Origin: Prostheceraeus crozeri
Lineage: Eukaryota; Platyhelminthes; Polycladida; Euryleptidae
Length of the DNA stretch: 64,000 nucleotides
Reading direction: 5' to 3'
Assembly: GCA_907163375.1 (NCBI GenBank)
Contig: CAJQUW010001866.1
Span: 868,001 to 932,000 of the forward strand
The notes below the pieces were generated by a model. That model was not told the origin of the DNA. It saw only the letters and a list, made by a program, of their open reading frames with translations, and searched no databases. Below are positions 46,190 to 58,046 of the stretch, piece after piece. A program made the translations under genes and the position numbers. Each line of letters starts with the position of its first letter. Within the stretch, counting starts at the first letter, position 1.

Positions 46190-46860
46190 AGTGAAAAAAT
46201 TCCTAAGTGTGAGAGCTCCAGTGTGGTGAAAATTTTGAAAAAATTTAAAACTTCCGAATTTCGACCTGGGACCGTCACCAAAACATTTTTCATCAAATTT
46301 CACTGACCCCCCCCCTCCCCCCTCGTTCAGAGAAATTTGATGAAAAATGTTTTGGTGACGGTCCCAGGTCGAAATTCCACACTTTGGAAAATTTTCAAAA
46401 TTTTACCCATTTAAAGCCACTCTGACACTTAGGATTTTTTCAGGTGAGCGAGCTCCGACCTAAAATCTTGTAACCGCTCTAACTTTTGAACGGCTGGTCC
46501 GATTGACTCGCAACAAAAAATGCTGTCGAGCAGTTTTTTCTCCTCTTTCGAATGCAACTCGAACGAACAGAATCCGTTCACTAGAACCAAAGTTAGAAGA
46601 TTGCTGTCGGGGGGGGGGGGGTCAGTGAAATTTGATGAAAAATGTTTTGGCTTAGGATTTTTTCAGGTGAGCGAGCTCCGACCTAAAATCTTGTAACCGC
46701 TCTAACTTTTGAACGGCTGGTCCGATTGACTCGCAACAAAAAATGTTGTCGAGCAGTTTTTTCTCCTCTTTCCAATGCAACTCGAACGAACAAAATCCGT
46801 TCACTAGAACCAAAGTTAGAAGATTGCTGTCGGGGGGGGAGGTCAGTGAAATTTGATGAA
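46190..46860. repeat. Iterated and palindromic TIR modules, right end
   Basis: Module copies (AAATTTGATGAAAAATGTTT, then GGTGACGGTCCCAGG) occur at about 46,328, 46,625 and 46,850. An opposed copy at about 46,240-46,305 forms a palindrome of roughly 230 bp centred near 46,320 on a C/T tract. A 200 bp segment (GAGCTCCGACCTAAAATCTT ...) is in two tandem copies at about 46,450 and 46,672. Confidence 0.8.
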
Positions 46861-47197
46861 AAATGTTTTGGTGACGGTCCCAGGTCGAAATTCCACACTT
46901 TGGAAAATTTTCAAAATTTTACCCATACAAAGCCACTCTGACACTTAGGATTTTTTCAGGTGAGCTACGACAGTCCACCCTCCCAACCTGGCCGGCACAC
47001 CACGCCAACCTGGCCGGCACACCACGCCAACCTAGACACCACATCACCGCGTTCTATACGACGGTCGGCCAGAGGGGGGGACGTCAGACCCGAAGCACCA
47101 CGGCGGCCGACCACGACACTCTGCCGGTCCAGAGGGGGGGGACGTCAGCGACGGCGGCCATCTTGCACTATCCAGAAGTGGAGTTTTACTTACTACT
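46835..47197 (-). repeat. Right terminal inverted repeat of Polinton B
   Basis: Reverse complement of 21,693-22,055, ending in TACTTACTACT next to the CTCGAT duplication. G-tracts here correspond to the C-tracts of the left copy but differ in length. Confidence 0.93.
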
Positions 47198-47203
47198 CTC
47201 GAT

Positions 47204-50200
47204 GATAATGTCCTGTATTACCACATAGGGCTGGATTCGCGACAGTTCTTCCAATACGCAGTGGTTCCTGTTGAGGAAAGAAGCGGAACTTTAGCATATT
47301 AAATACTTAACTTACTTGAGACAAAATTGAACCTGTTTGCAAAAGGATATTAGTCTTCTCATAGGATATTTATGTACCAAGCATTATTCAGAATAATAAA
47401 TGTGTAATTTCAGATACAATCATCTGATAGCAGGAACAACAGCAACCTATGCATATAAGTGATGTAAATAGTGACTTCCTTAGCGGAAATTTTGGACCGG
47501 TATTTTCTGGCAAAAGTTAACCTCTTTGTTGCAATTCAATACTACATGTACTGACTGAATATCGCATAACGAATATCGTTTGACGAATTTAGCACACTCA
47601 CATTTTTACATTGTCATTGTAATATGATATCTGTGTATTGTATACACTCCATGTATCATGTAATCCTAATCGCAATGATTTTACCATAGAATCATATTAA
47701 AATGCAACTGTGAGCATGTTTGAATTCGAACAGCAATGAATAACTACGACACGCAGACTAGTGTATCAATGGCATTGCTATGTACGAGTCCGCGTCAGCA
47801 ATATGACATTGATGGACATATGCATGTGTCGCAGTGTCACTGTTGTAGACTTCTCTTAGAAGCTATGACTGTTGCATTGCCGGACGGTTAGAAATTTTAA
47901 TGCTCCATAGTTTCATTTATTGGACACATACTGTAGCTTGAATTCTACATTTCTTATAGAATGCGTACATCGTGCAAGTGAAAATTGATTTGGAGAGATT
48001 CAATGCAAATTTTCATACATAATTTCCTAAAAATGCTCTATGAAACAGACAACAAGCTGAAATATGAATACTGATGTCTCGAGCATACTGTATTTAGGAT
48101 AAAATTGAGCGTTCAAGTTGCATAACGGATGAATTTGGCAAATCCACAATTCTGCATTCAACAGCATATAATGAATTTTTGTGAATGGGTTTTGATATTG
48201 TTTTATCGGCTCAGAGATGAGAAAGGTTAGTCAAAAGTGACCACCGACTTATTTGCTTCTAGACGTCTATAAAACAGAGAAATATATATTTCAGCACCAA
48301 CTCGTCAATGGTGTTCAATCAACCATCAATATTTCAACACGTTATTTCTTAAGAGTGTAAAAATGCAAGCAATTTTTTGAAACTGATGTCAATGGCAAAT
48401 TGGAACCATGCCAATTGGTTGCTTCAGTATTGTTCAGACCCTTAGGACGTTGAAAAAACTCATCCACAGGTTTTGCGATCATGATAAAAATATATAACTT
48501 TCTTGATGCAATCGCAGCTAATCTGATATGACGTGCATCAGTATGAACTTATTGACACCATCAGCGATTGTGAATGAGAACATTTGTCATGCTAATAGTA
48601 GTTTCTCCCACTTTATTTAGTGCATCTCTTCATTGCTAAATTATTGAGTGCATCTACTACTCAATGTTTGTTATCTATGTCCTATACTGTTGAACTTATT
48701 TGGTGCTACTTTTCATATCTCTACTGTGAGGAGAAATTTGTATTATTTATGTACATCGTGTATATACTGTTTGTTATATTAATTAGCACTATACCAGAGT
48801 ACCTGTGTACTTTAGTACGCATGTACTCGGAACTAGTTTCTCCTCTGGTTCAAATGCTATGGGATTTAGTAAAATGATCTTCATTGCTGAACAGTAAACA
48901 TCAAATATCATTGATTTCTGATATTAAAATTAATGGGAAGGCAATTTCTAAGTTAGATAAAATCTCATTGCTGGACACTTAAGTCTACAACAATGACTAT
49001 CAGACTCGACTGCTAACGCAGCCTTTTCTTCACATAGTCATTGCTTTCCTCTCAAATGTGCTCGCAGTTATACATTGCAATGAACACTTTTATCATTGAG
49101 AAATCCAGTGTCCCTACTCTCATTTCTCAAAAACTTCGGGTATCGGAAAAGTATTCGGGCATGTTTCTTAAATTGTAATATTAATCGTTGTATGTATTTG
49201 AGCATATTGGGATATTCCATTGTCTCATCTCAAAATTGTAAATAGATATCATCACAAATTGTCATGTGCATCATAATTTGTAATCATCATGATAATGAAC
49301 GTGTTTTCATTTTTGAAAAATAAACGTTTCTGACTTCTGACTTCTGACTTCTGACTTCTGATATTTCGAGTGCCTATGCTCGAGTAAAGTTCCTCATTTT
49401 AAGCTATTAAGTTTGATTTCAGCTCTCTAATTGTACCTGACGCTAATTGAATGCAAATCTGAACCGGAGCCGGTAGTGACAACATATTGTAGAATGCTAT
49501 GTAGTGTTCGCTTTGAATTGATAACTTTACTTACAACCGAAAATTTTAGCGAAGCATTCTTATATAGGTACTCTAATACACAGTAAGAACAATTTTACTA
49601 ATTGACCTTGGGAAATTTTTATCAAATCGTATCAATTTTTGTCTTCTTTGTAAAAGAAAAAAGGATTTTCACAGTTACTTCTAATAATAGCTGTACGCTT
49701 AATATTTCTTACACGTCATATCACACCACACATGCAGACCACGAAAGCACTACCCTGTAACTTGACTTTCACAAAACTAGCTTAGTTTAGCGTGAGTAGG
49801 ATTTTGTGATGTAATAGATATCAAAATTATGCAAGTGCTGCTCCCAATAGTAAAACATAGCTGAACCAGGGATGTCTATGAAGCATAGAAAGTGTCAGGG
49901 ATTTCCAACTCTCAATCCCTAGGATTTATCGTAGGCCGGTTTTCTGGCCATAATTAGGTTTCTGGACATATGGCTTTCATGAGTTACAGGAACCTATATT
50001 TCACCAATCAACTGGATATGATTATGAGCAGTTACACAGCGGTTGTTCAATTGTTCCCGAATTTCAAGAAAATGATCTAAATGTAGATGCATCATTGCAA
50101 TTATCAGATATACTGTCAAGCGCCTGAAGAATACAAATTTTCTTTCTTTTCGAACGACGATAGATGGAAAGTATTATAGGATGTTTTGAGACTGTGCAGC

Positions 50201-51797
50201 TGAATTTATGATCAAATTATGTAAGCCAATTATTTCTAATAAACTTCAATCAGTGGACGAGACAAAATAATAAATAGGGTGGCGTAGCTGAGGTTCGGCA
50301 ATGTGCTTCACTGAGAAATTGTTTGATCTTTTGTGATCCTTCTGAACTAGTAAACAGAGAGTTTCGATTTGTGACATGAATATCTGTCTTTAGATAAAGT
50401 ATGAATATCCACCGAAAGACTTCACAATCTCAATAGTACTCTCTAAAATTTGTTTGATCAATTTTGAAGTCAGTGAAGATACTGGTAAGAGATGCATGAC
50501 AAATGCACGGATGGGTTTTCTGAAGCGAAGACTTATCCATCATTGCTAGAATACTACGGACTTTTTATACGCGAGTCATCAGCATGTCCAATAATGTGTT
50601 TTCCACAACATCTAAGAGATGACAAAATCTTCATCTCATCACACACCACAACTTGTCCAGGAGAACTTGAAAATATGCAGTTTTTGAAAATTTCTATTGA
50701 TTCTGACTCCGAACCAATATTTTGGAAGTTTTCAATGTTTTCCATCAATGTAGTTGGATGTGGAAATTGGAGAAAAAATCATTTAGTATTATTTATTGTT
50801 TGCTGTATACAATTTTGATGATATCAAAATAATCAGTGATGCACTATACCTGCCCCATTGAATTCAATTTCAGACAACTCAATTATTTCTACACGGATTT
50901 TTGGGTCTTCATTCAAATTTGTTGGATTCCTTCATTCAGCTAATGATTTGATTGATTAGATAATATGTCATTCACAGTTTTCATAAAGTACAACACATTT
51001 CCCAAATCTGTCTAATATATGCTAGAAACCAAGCATTGTGGGTGAAATTGAATATGAATAAGCTTGAAGGAAGACTATTTGACGCCTTCATCAATAAGCA
51101 TCCATGATCAAAAATTTCTGACGGTGATATTAAACCCGACCTTCTCTGTACATGAAATCCGTACATTCTCTGATTCCGATTTGATTCCGATGTTCAGTTG
51201 ATTTTCAGTTGGAATTTTTCGTAACTAAATATATGTTCCACGAAGAATGCCTGTAGGGTAGTCAATGCATGAATCGAAAAATGATAGATTGCATGGCTAC
51301 TACTACTACTACTACTATGTCCACTTCTTATTCAATTCTTTGGCGCATTGTAAGACCAGTGTCATGCACTTGTTGTTTTCTATTAACCAATGATATTAGG
51401 AATGGCGTTCATCTACCTGTCTCCGTTTTTCCATTTCTGATTGGAAACTGCAATTTACGACCGTGCACTTTCTCAACATCTTTGATGAAAATTCTGCAAT
51501 CTGTATTTTCAAACCGGCCAAAGCTAAATCCTACAGACTTGAAAGTTGGAAGTCCCTATCACTTTCTACATGTATGTTTCAAAGACATCCCTGACTGAAC
51601 AAACAACAATGAGGTTGTTTAACTCAAAATCTATGAGATAATTGCTACATGGATTTTTCGTTCAACAACTCTACTTTGTCAATCTACGGGCGCGAATTTT
51701 TGGCTATTCGTATTATTCTAAATCTTCATTAACATGACTAATTGGATAATAGAATGAATTTCATTAAATCAAAATCATCATTCATCACATTACATGC
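47204..51797. other. No gene seen
   Basis: AT-rich host-like DNA. Short frames (such as 48,620-48,877, hydrophobic, and 50,492-50,818) have no motif or context support. The stretch holds a 7 bp tail repeat at 49,328 and a (TAC)n run at about 51,298-51,317. Confidence 0.55.
49328..49362 (+). repeat. (TTCTGAC)5 tail after AATAAA, likely LINE/SINE end
   Basis: Five 7 bp units (last one TTCTGAT) follow AAAAATAAACGT. Many CR1/RTE-like LINEs and their SINEs end in a short tandem motif after a poly(A) signal. No coding part is recognisable upstream, so the copy would be strongly truncated or a SINE. Confidence 0.5.
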
Positions 51798-51801
51798 ATT
51801 T

Positions 51802-52300
51802 TAATAATAATAATAATAGTTCTTTATTGAGTTCACTTGTGGGTACATGAGGTGAACGCTACAATAATACTCGATGATAATAGTGTAAAGCGGAAAGAAG
51901 CTATAATGGTCACAGAGAAAAAAATTAAGTAAAGGTAATTTAAAAGAAAATTAAAAAGTTATTTGCAGAAACGAACAAAAGAATTTGCAAAACGTGCAGT
52001 TAGTATACGTGGGGCCCTGAGACATCTTCTAGAACGAGTGGTGATATGGCTGGGCACATCATCGAACATATCTCGCAGAAGATGCAAATCGTCTTTCACA
52101 ATGCTGTGAAAAAGTTTGTAACACGAATTGTGAGCACTAGTGATGATGTCTTCAGTCATACATACATCTGAACCAATTATGCGCATCGATCTTTTCTCAA
52201 GACACTTGACCTTCTGCAAAAGATGCTGAGAGGCGTTACAAAAAGCCCCAAACGAGTGCATCAAAAATGAGCGAATGAAAACTTCGTAACTATTTTTCAA
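51802..52300 (-). pseudogene. 5'-truncated LINE, end of ORF2 plus 3' tail
   Basis: The 113-residue frame at 51,959-52,300 reads LLQKVKCLEKRSMRIIGSDV, then ITSAHNSCYKLFHSIVKDD, then SHITTRSRRCLRAP. This is the end region that follows the reverse transcriptase in many non-LTR elements (LQ..ALRII.., then HPL/TRS). A AATAAA signal and an (ATT)n tail (51,802-51,817) follow in the sense direction, so the 3' end is intact and the 5' end is cut off at about 52,310. The clade is not certain (I, Ingi or CR1-like). Confidence 0.65.
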
Positions 52301-52410
52301 TTAGTTCTCATGGTAGGTGCTGTACTTTCTATGGTAGAATTCCGGTTTGATCTCTACGTGTATGTCACATGACACAGAGATAACAATATAACATTAATCT
52401 GGATTTTTGA

Positions 52411-52465
52411 GGGCAACAATGTAGGACATTTGAAGGCGACCGGAAAATGCCCTACATTGTTGCCC
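52411..52465. repeat. Near-perfect 21 bp hairpin
   Basis: GGGCAACAATGTAGGACATT pairs with AAATGCCCTACATTGTTGCCC with one mismatch and a 13 nt loop. A related GGGCAGCAATGTAGG follows at 52,512. It lies about 320 bp before the recombinase frame. Confidence 0.7.
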
Positions 52466-52635
52466 GAAAAAATAGATGTTAATACTGTTGTGCGTAATTG
52501 AAATGGTCTGGGCAGCAATGTAGGAAAAAGCGGGCACGATGATATGAATACATGTATAAGATATTCCATGATATTTCTGGGTGATATGTAAATAAATCCC
52601 GAGAGCCGAAGGCAATATCTAATACCATATCTCCT

Positions 52636-54298
52636 ATATACCATGATATTTTTTATGGGAGTTATTTAGATAACTCCCTTTGATTTGAATTGTAAATTTG
52701 TTTGTGATCAACGCATCATGGAATTCTTATTACGCGTACATATAGATCTACTTCGGTTGCATTGACAATTTTAGTGTAAACATTTGCCAGACATGGATGG
52801 CAAATTGGGCATTGTCAAACTTCTGGTAGACCTCACTAATGGATTCATCGGCAATCAAGATCCGAATATAATATCATACGATGAATTTGAAACTATTGAA
52901 GATCTGTTCCCACTACTAAGTGATTTGCAAAACCACAACACGAATTACAGCAGATTTGCCAACTACTCACAACAAGAGCTAAATGAATTGAATAAATCAG
53001 TGACAAACAAGAACACCAAAAAGCGCAATAAATGGGCAAATAAAATATTTGAATCTTTGAGAGAAGAACGACTGGATTATGTAAATTCAAACATATGTGA
53101 CTTATCCGATGATGCATTATGCCAACTTATGACTAAGTTCATTCACGAAGTAAGGAAATCAAATGGTGAAAGATACCCAGGCAGTCTCTCGTGTCGATTG
53201 TTGCGGGAATACAATCACATATTTCGCTTACACGAAAAGTCGACTTCTTTCGAGATGAAAAGTTTTCAGCGGTGACAGTGAGTCTTGATTCATCGATGAG
53301 AATATCCATTGAAAGCGGTGCCAGTTTGAAATCGAAGTCGGCTTATGTGATAAGTGAAAATGAGGAAAAATTATTATGGAACCATGCAATGGGGGCCTCC
53401 GATGGACAGTCATTGTTATATGCTCTGTTTTACCTGAATGGATTGAATTTTGCTCTTCGAGGCGGTGAGGAACACGTACATCTTCTTATTGAGCAATTTT
53501 CTTTTGAAGTTCGTGACGGCAAACGATGTCTAGTCTACCGTGAAAAACATTCGAAAACAAATTCAGGAGGTTTGAATAACTTGAGGCACAAAACCAAGGA
53601 AGTAGTACATTTTGAGAATGTATCGAACAGATCAAGATGCCATGTAACTTTGATGGAGCTTTTCCTCAGTAAACGACCTCAAAGCTCAAATCGCTTCTAT
53701 CTGCAACCTTTAAAAAACCAAACAATTTATGTTGGTACACATCTAAGCCAATAGGCAAGAACAAGCTCAACAAATTTATGAAATCAATATATGATCAAGC
53801 TGGAATAGATTCAAGCAGCAAAAGCAACCATTCCCTTCGTGCGACATGCGCAACAAGACTTCATCAGAACAACATTGACGAACAACTCATTATGGAACGT
53901 GCGGGTCACAGAAGTCTGGCAGGAGTCAGATGTTACAAAAGAAACGCAGATACTCACCTGGAAAACTGTTCTGCCATTCTCGATGGAACAACTCTATCCA
54001 AGGTTTCAAAACCGTGTGGAAGTGAAACAGACTCTCTCATATTCAATTTCAACAGTTGCAATGTCGTGATCAATAATGGTACGAGTACCATTAAAAACAA
54101 TTAGACATTGCTGTGTGACAAGTTCTCATGTTCATGTATACGCGTACATGGTTGGCATATTTAGAAGTGGGTATCCACATAGATATCCATATGGGTATTT
54201 TAGCTGTATTCCCTGTCTGACAATAGAAAATACCATACACATAGATATTTTTGATGAAATTCCATTGAAAATAACTACCGGAAACTATCATGGTATAT
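52636..54298. mobile_element. Tyrosine-recombinase element (Crypton-like) with weak inverted ends
   Basis: ATATACCATGATATTTTTTA-type sequence at 52,636-52,668 recurs in reverse complement at about 54,269-54,298 (about 25 of 32 positions match by eye). Between them lies a decayed tyrosine recombinase on the + strand. A perfect 22 bp palindrome (GGGAGTTATTTAGATAACTC CC, 52,657-52,678) overlaps the left end. Cryptons are not known for inverted ends, so the borders are tentative. Confidence 0.5.
52784..54104 (+). pseudogene. Tyrosine recombinase, Crypton/ZMYM-DUF3504 type
   Basis: Three overlapping or adjacent frames hold one gene. The N-terminal part (52,784-53,275) has a helical, SAM-like region (NKWANKIFESLREERLDYVN). 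The catalytic domain shows LNFALRGGEEHVHL (first Arg), SNHSLRATCATRLHQ (H-x2-R), MERAGHRSLAGVRCYKR (His and the Tyr nucleophile), the full R-H-R-H-Y set. This is the Crypton-derived family found in ZMYM and KCTD1-like host proteins. The frame shifts near 53,190-53,275 and again near 53,715-53,735. No reverse transcriptase is near, so DIRS is unlikely. It would recombine DNA through a covalent Tyr link. Confidence 0.8.
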
Positions 54299-54599
54299 AT
54301 GCAGATATACGCTAGCTGAGATTTCTTCAAATATCTTTCACATGCATAGATACAGATATCATAATTACGGATACATTGTTACCTTCTTTTTTCAACATTG
54401 CGCCATAGCTAAATTACGCACAATAAGAATTGTTAACAATTCCTTTTACACTATTATTGACACAAACTGCAATATCAATTGCCATTTTTACACCGAAGGT
54501 TTTAAATTTCTCGCCGTAAGCTGTCAATGGTTGCCTGACAACTTTGAAGCTATTGCGATCCGTGTCCACTCACTGATATATCGTTGAGGTGAACGAAGA

Positions 54600-55090
54600 G
54601 AGGGCGAAATACGTCATATGGTTCATGAGAAATGGTATTCAGTGACATAACATCCTCACCGACGAGTGCAGATTCAACATCTGGACCGCGAGGACTCAAG
54701 GCTGATCATCTCAAGTAGAAAGGGCAGTGCGTGTAGTTGAAGGACAGAGAGGGAATATTCCATAGCTTGTTTAGCTGTCTCTCCCATCCTACTTCGAACT
54801 CTTACATATCATGTGTGTCGAGGGAAAATGACGAAATTCTTTTTTGAAATTCATTAACAAAGCAGGTGGCCATCTTTTCGAGGAGTCCATCTTCCTCCTT
54901 TATGACAATGCTCTCCTCCACACAAAGATTGAAGGCACTCCCGAGATATTGTCCCTTTGCAAACATGACAGAAAATGCCGTATCATGCGCTGACGGATCC
55001 TCGCATCCAGTCGATCTTCAGTGATCATTCAGCCCCTCGATCTGCTGGAGTGACTCTTTGCCGACATCGAAGGAATACAGCAGTTTGAGG
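54600..55090 (+). pseudogene. Tc1/mariner-superfamily transposase relic
   Basis: One frame reads NILTDECRFNIWTARTQG, then SSQVERAVRVVEGQRGNIP, the block around the first catalytic Asp. About 200 bp on, LYDNALLHTK marks the second Asp. Several stops and shifts separate them, so it is old. Termini were not found. Confidence 0.6.
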
Positions 55091-55095
55091 AAGCG

Positions 55096-55536
55096 ATGTC
55101 GTCAATCACTCCCGTCAAATGCTATCAGTTTCATAATCGATTTCTTATTTACACATATAAATTTCTGATTAAAGAGGACATTATTGATAAGTATAGGCTA
55201 CCCAAAAAATTGCAGTTCATTACTTCACAGATGTATTGTCACGCAATTGTTCTCCCGTATCGCAATAGATTTGGTGAAATGGAAAATTGTGCGAGCGTAC
55301 ATTATAAAGCTTGGAATGTGCGACCTATCACTAAGAATGGAATAATAAAGATATCTGCCTATCATGAGACTAACATAGAACATAAGCATTACATCCACAA
55401 TGTCTATCCGCTGAAATCAGTTGCGACATTTATTTTGCAGTTTGTGTCAATAGTTAATGGAAAAGGTAGAACTGATGTCCGAATGCAATTATTTGAATTT
55501 CAACTGAAGAAAGCAGTTGTAGACACCGGATGTTGA
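55096..55536 (+). other. Unidentified 146-codon frame
   Basis: An open frame with no recognised motif that begins where the Tc1 relic ends; its first ~20 residues (ITPVKCYQFHNRFLIYTYKF) could be the transposase C-terminus. The rest looks like chance. Confidence 0.2.
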
Positions 55537-55744
55537 AGAAGAAAAAAGTCATTGAATTTTCTTATTTGCTATAACCACCTACTGCATTCAATATTTAACT
55601 TGAACTTAAATCTATCAACCATCAATTTACAGGATGACCGCCAACAGGAGGTTCTTCATACTTGAGTTGATGCTAAAAACAGCTTTCGTCTCTCCTTGAA
55701 ATTTATTGACCAGATTAAAATAGATAATTAAAAGATATGTACAA

Positions 55745-55782
55745 CCCCTACGCGTTTCGAGCGTTCGCTCTTCCTCAGGGGG
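55745..55782 (-). ncRNA. Hammerhead-like motif, left Penelope-like arm
   Basis: On the minus strand: CCCC, CTGAGGA, stem II GAGCG-AA-CGCTC, GAAA, CGCGTA, GGGG. The core matches CUGANGA...GAAA, and the flanking CCCC/GGGG can pair. Hammerhead ribozymes are known from Penelope-like elements. Confidence 0.5.
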
Positions 55783-55859
55783 TAATTCGCTAAAACCAAC
55801 TGATCTGGCCGCTCATGTGGGCTGCTAATATACAATGCTATCGGTTGAGAGATATTTAA

Positions 55860-56844
55860 AATACCGTCAACTCTTTTCTTCGATTGATTTTTGGAATCAA
55901 CTGTTTAATGTAACGAGCTTCAGTCAGTCTAGTGTCCAATGCATCTTTGCACTTATCAAGAATTTCAAGGTCAAAATCAGTCAAACGTTTTGATCTACAT
56001 TTCAGACAATGTTCTGCCATAGCACTCGAATCAACATTACCTTTATCTACAGCACGCTTGTGTTCATTAAAACGATGCTTAAATGACGCGAGGTTTGACC
56101 AATATAGAAATCTTTACAATGATGGCATGTAAATTTGTATACCAAAAACCGATCTGTTCACTTCATCTTATTAGGCAAACTCTCACAAACAAGGCAACTT
56201 TCGTGTTTTTCTACTTTTTGTTTGAATTTCAAGGCATTATATAAAGTTTTCTTAGGGGAGCTAACAAGATTTATCGGTAACTCGTATTTTTTAATTAATT
56301 TGCGGATATCACGATCAGTTTTATCGTTAACAAATCCGAGTTTTAAATACGTACTGTTTTTACGTATTTCCTTGCATCTTTTACTACTTTTCTTATGTTT
56401 TCGTTTCATTGAAAATCCATTTTTACTTAATTTAGTTTCAAGTTTATTAAAAGCTACCTTGCAATCAGCTTCGTTGCTACATCTTCTCTTTACGCAGTTG
56501 ATGCTATTATTTACGTAATTGTTTTTGATATGGTTAGGCACGTAACTATCGCTGCGCAGTGAAATACCCGAATGTATTTCTTTCTCAAACCATTTATAAT
56601 TCATACTGCCTTCTTTCACCGTGATGCTTATGTCCAAGAAATTAAGTGTAAGGTTTTTTGGAACTTCCACAGTAAATTCAATATTCTCATCGATGCCATT
56701 AAAAGTTCTTAATATTACATCAAAGTCGAAATCTTTGTCAAAGGGACCCATAATTACGTCATCAATGTATCGAGCATAAATGCTTGGAGATATATTGTGC
56801 TGTGATTTCAAAAGTTGCAGAGCTTTACTTTCAATACTATGCAT
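55860..56844 (-). pseudogene. Penelope-like RT/GIY-YIG fragment, left copy
   Basis: The main frame (56,158-56,844) starts within the reverse transcriptase (MHSIESKALQLLK, then IYARYIDDVIMGPFD, the YxDD palm motif). It runs through the basic linker (FSMKRKHKKSSKRCKEIRK) to CLVCESLPNKMK. The GIY-YIG part continues at 55,932-56,160 and further in shifted frames. The 5' end is truncated in the palm domain. The frame shift in the endonuclease part is the same as in the right copy. Confidence 0.85.
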
Positions 56845-56905
56845 AAACTAAACCGCAAAAGGTGGACTAAATGGCAAAAATTACCTCCAAATTAAAGGCT
56901 GTCCT

Positions 56906-57932
56906 ATGGGAGCCCATTTTAGTCCCCTTTTTGCGGTTTTGTTTATGCATAGTATTGAAAGTAAAGCTCTGCAACTTTTGAAATCACAGCACAATATATC
57001 TCCAAGCATTTATGCTCGATACATTGATGGCGTAATTATGGGTCCCTTTGACGAAGATTTCGACTTTGATGTAATATTAAGAACTTTTAATGGCATCGAT
57101 GAGAATATTGAATTTACTGTGGAAGTTCCAAAAAACCTTACACTTAATTTCTTGGACATAAGCATCACGGTGAAAGAAGGCAGTATGAATTATAAATGGT
57201 TTGAGAAAGAAATACATTCGGGTATTTCACTGCGCAGCGATAGTTACGTGCCTAACCATATCAAAAACAATTACGTAAATAATAGCATCAACTGCGTAAA
57301 GAGAAGATGTAGCAACGAAGCTGATTGCAAGGTAGCTTTTAATAAACTTGAAACTAAATTAAGTAAAAATGGATTTTCAATGAAACGAAAACATAAGAAA
57401 AGTAGTAAAAGATGCAAGGAAATACGTAAAAACAGTACGTATTTAAAACTCGGATTTGTTAACGATAAAACTGATCGTGATATCCGCAAATTAATTAAAA
57501 AATACGAGTTACCGATAAATCTTGTTAGCTCCCCTAAGAAAACTTTATATAATGCCTTGAAATTCAAACAAAAAGTAGAAAAACACGAAAGTTGCCTTGT
57601 TTGTGAGAGTTTACCTAATAAGATGAAGTGTACAGATCGGTTTTTGGTATACAAATTTACATGCCATCATTGTAAAGATTTCTATATTGGTCAAACCTCG
57701 CGTCATTTAAGCATCGTTTTAATGAACACAAGCGTGCTGTAGATAAAGGTAATGTTGATTCGAGTGCTATGGCAGAACATTGTCTGAAATGTAGATCAAA
57801 ACGTTTGACTGATTTTGACCTTGAAATTCTTGATAAGTGCAAAGATGCATTGGACACTAGACTGACTGAAGCTCGTTACATTAAACAGTTGATTCCAAAA
57901 ATCAATCGAAGAAAAGAGTTGACGGTATTTTA
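56906..57932 (+). pseudogene. Penelope-like RT/GIY-YIG fragment, right copy
   Basis: It starts at PMGAHFSPLFAVLF, about 40 bp further 5' than the left copy. The palm motif reads RYIDGVIMG where the left copy has RYIDDVIMG, so the second catalytic Asp is replaced. The GIY-YIG endonuclease begins at FLVYKFTCHHCKDFYIGQTS. A one-base shift at about 57,715-57,722 moves the frame; the rest (FNEHKRAVDKGN ... LTEARYIKQLIPKINRR) follows to 57,932. Penelope-like elements use this endonuclease to prime reverse transcription at the target. Confidence 0.87.
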
Positions 57933-58005
57933 AATATCTCTCAACCGATAGCATTGTATATAAGCAGCCCACATGAGCGGCCAGATCAGTTGGTTTTAGC
58001 GAATT

Positions 58006-58046
58006 ACCCTCTGAGGAAGAGCGAACGCTCGAAACGCGTAGGGGTT
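58006..58046 (+). ncRNA. Hammerhead-like motif, right Penelope-like arm
   Basis: Same layout as the left arm, with one change beside the core (CCCT instead of CCCC before CTGAGGA). It lies downstream of the GIY-YIG region, as in other family members. Confidence 0.5.

Noticed and set aside
48620-48877. 85-codon hydrophobic frame
   Set aside because: AT-rich sequence gives hydrophobic frames by chance; no context.
52784-54104. Host ZMYM-like gene
   Set aside because: The reading frame is shifted at least twice and no zinc-finger exons are near; a decayed element fits better.
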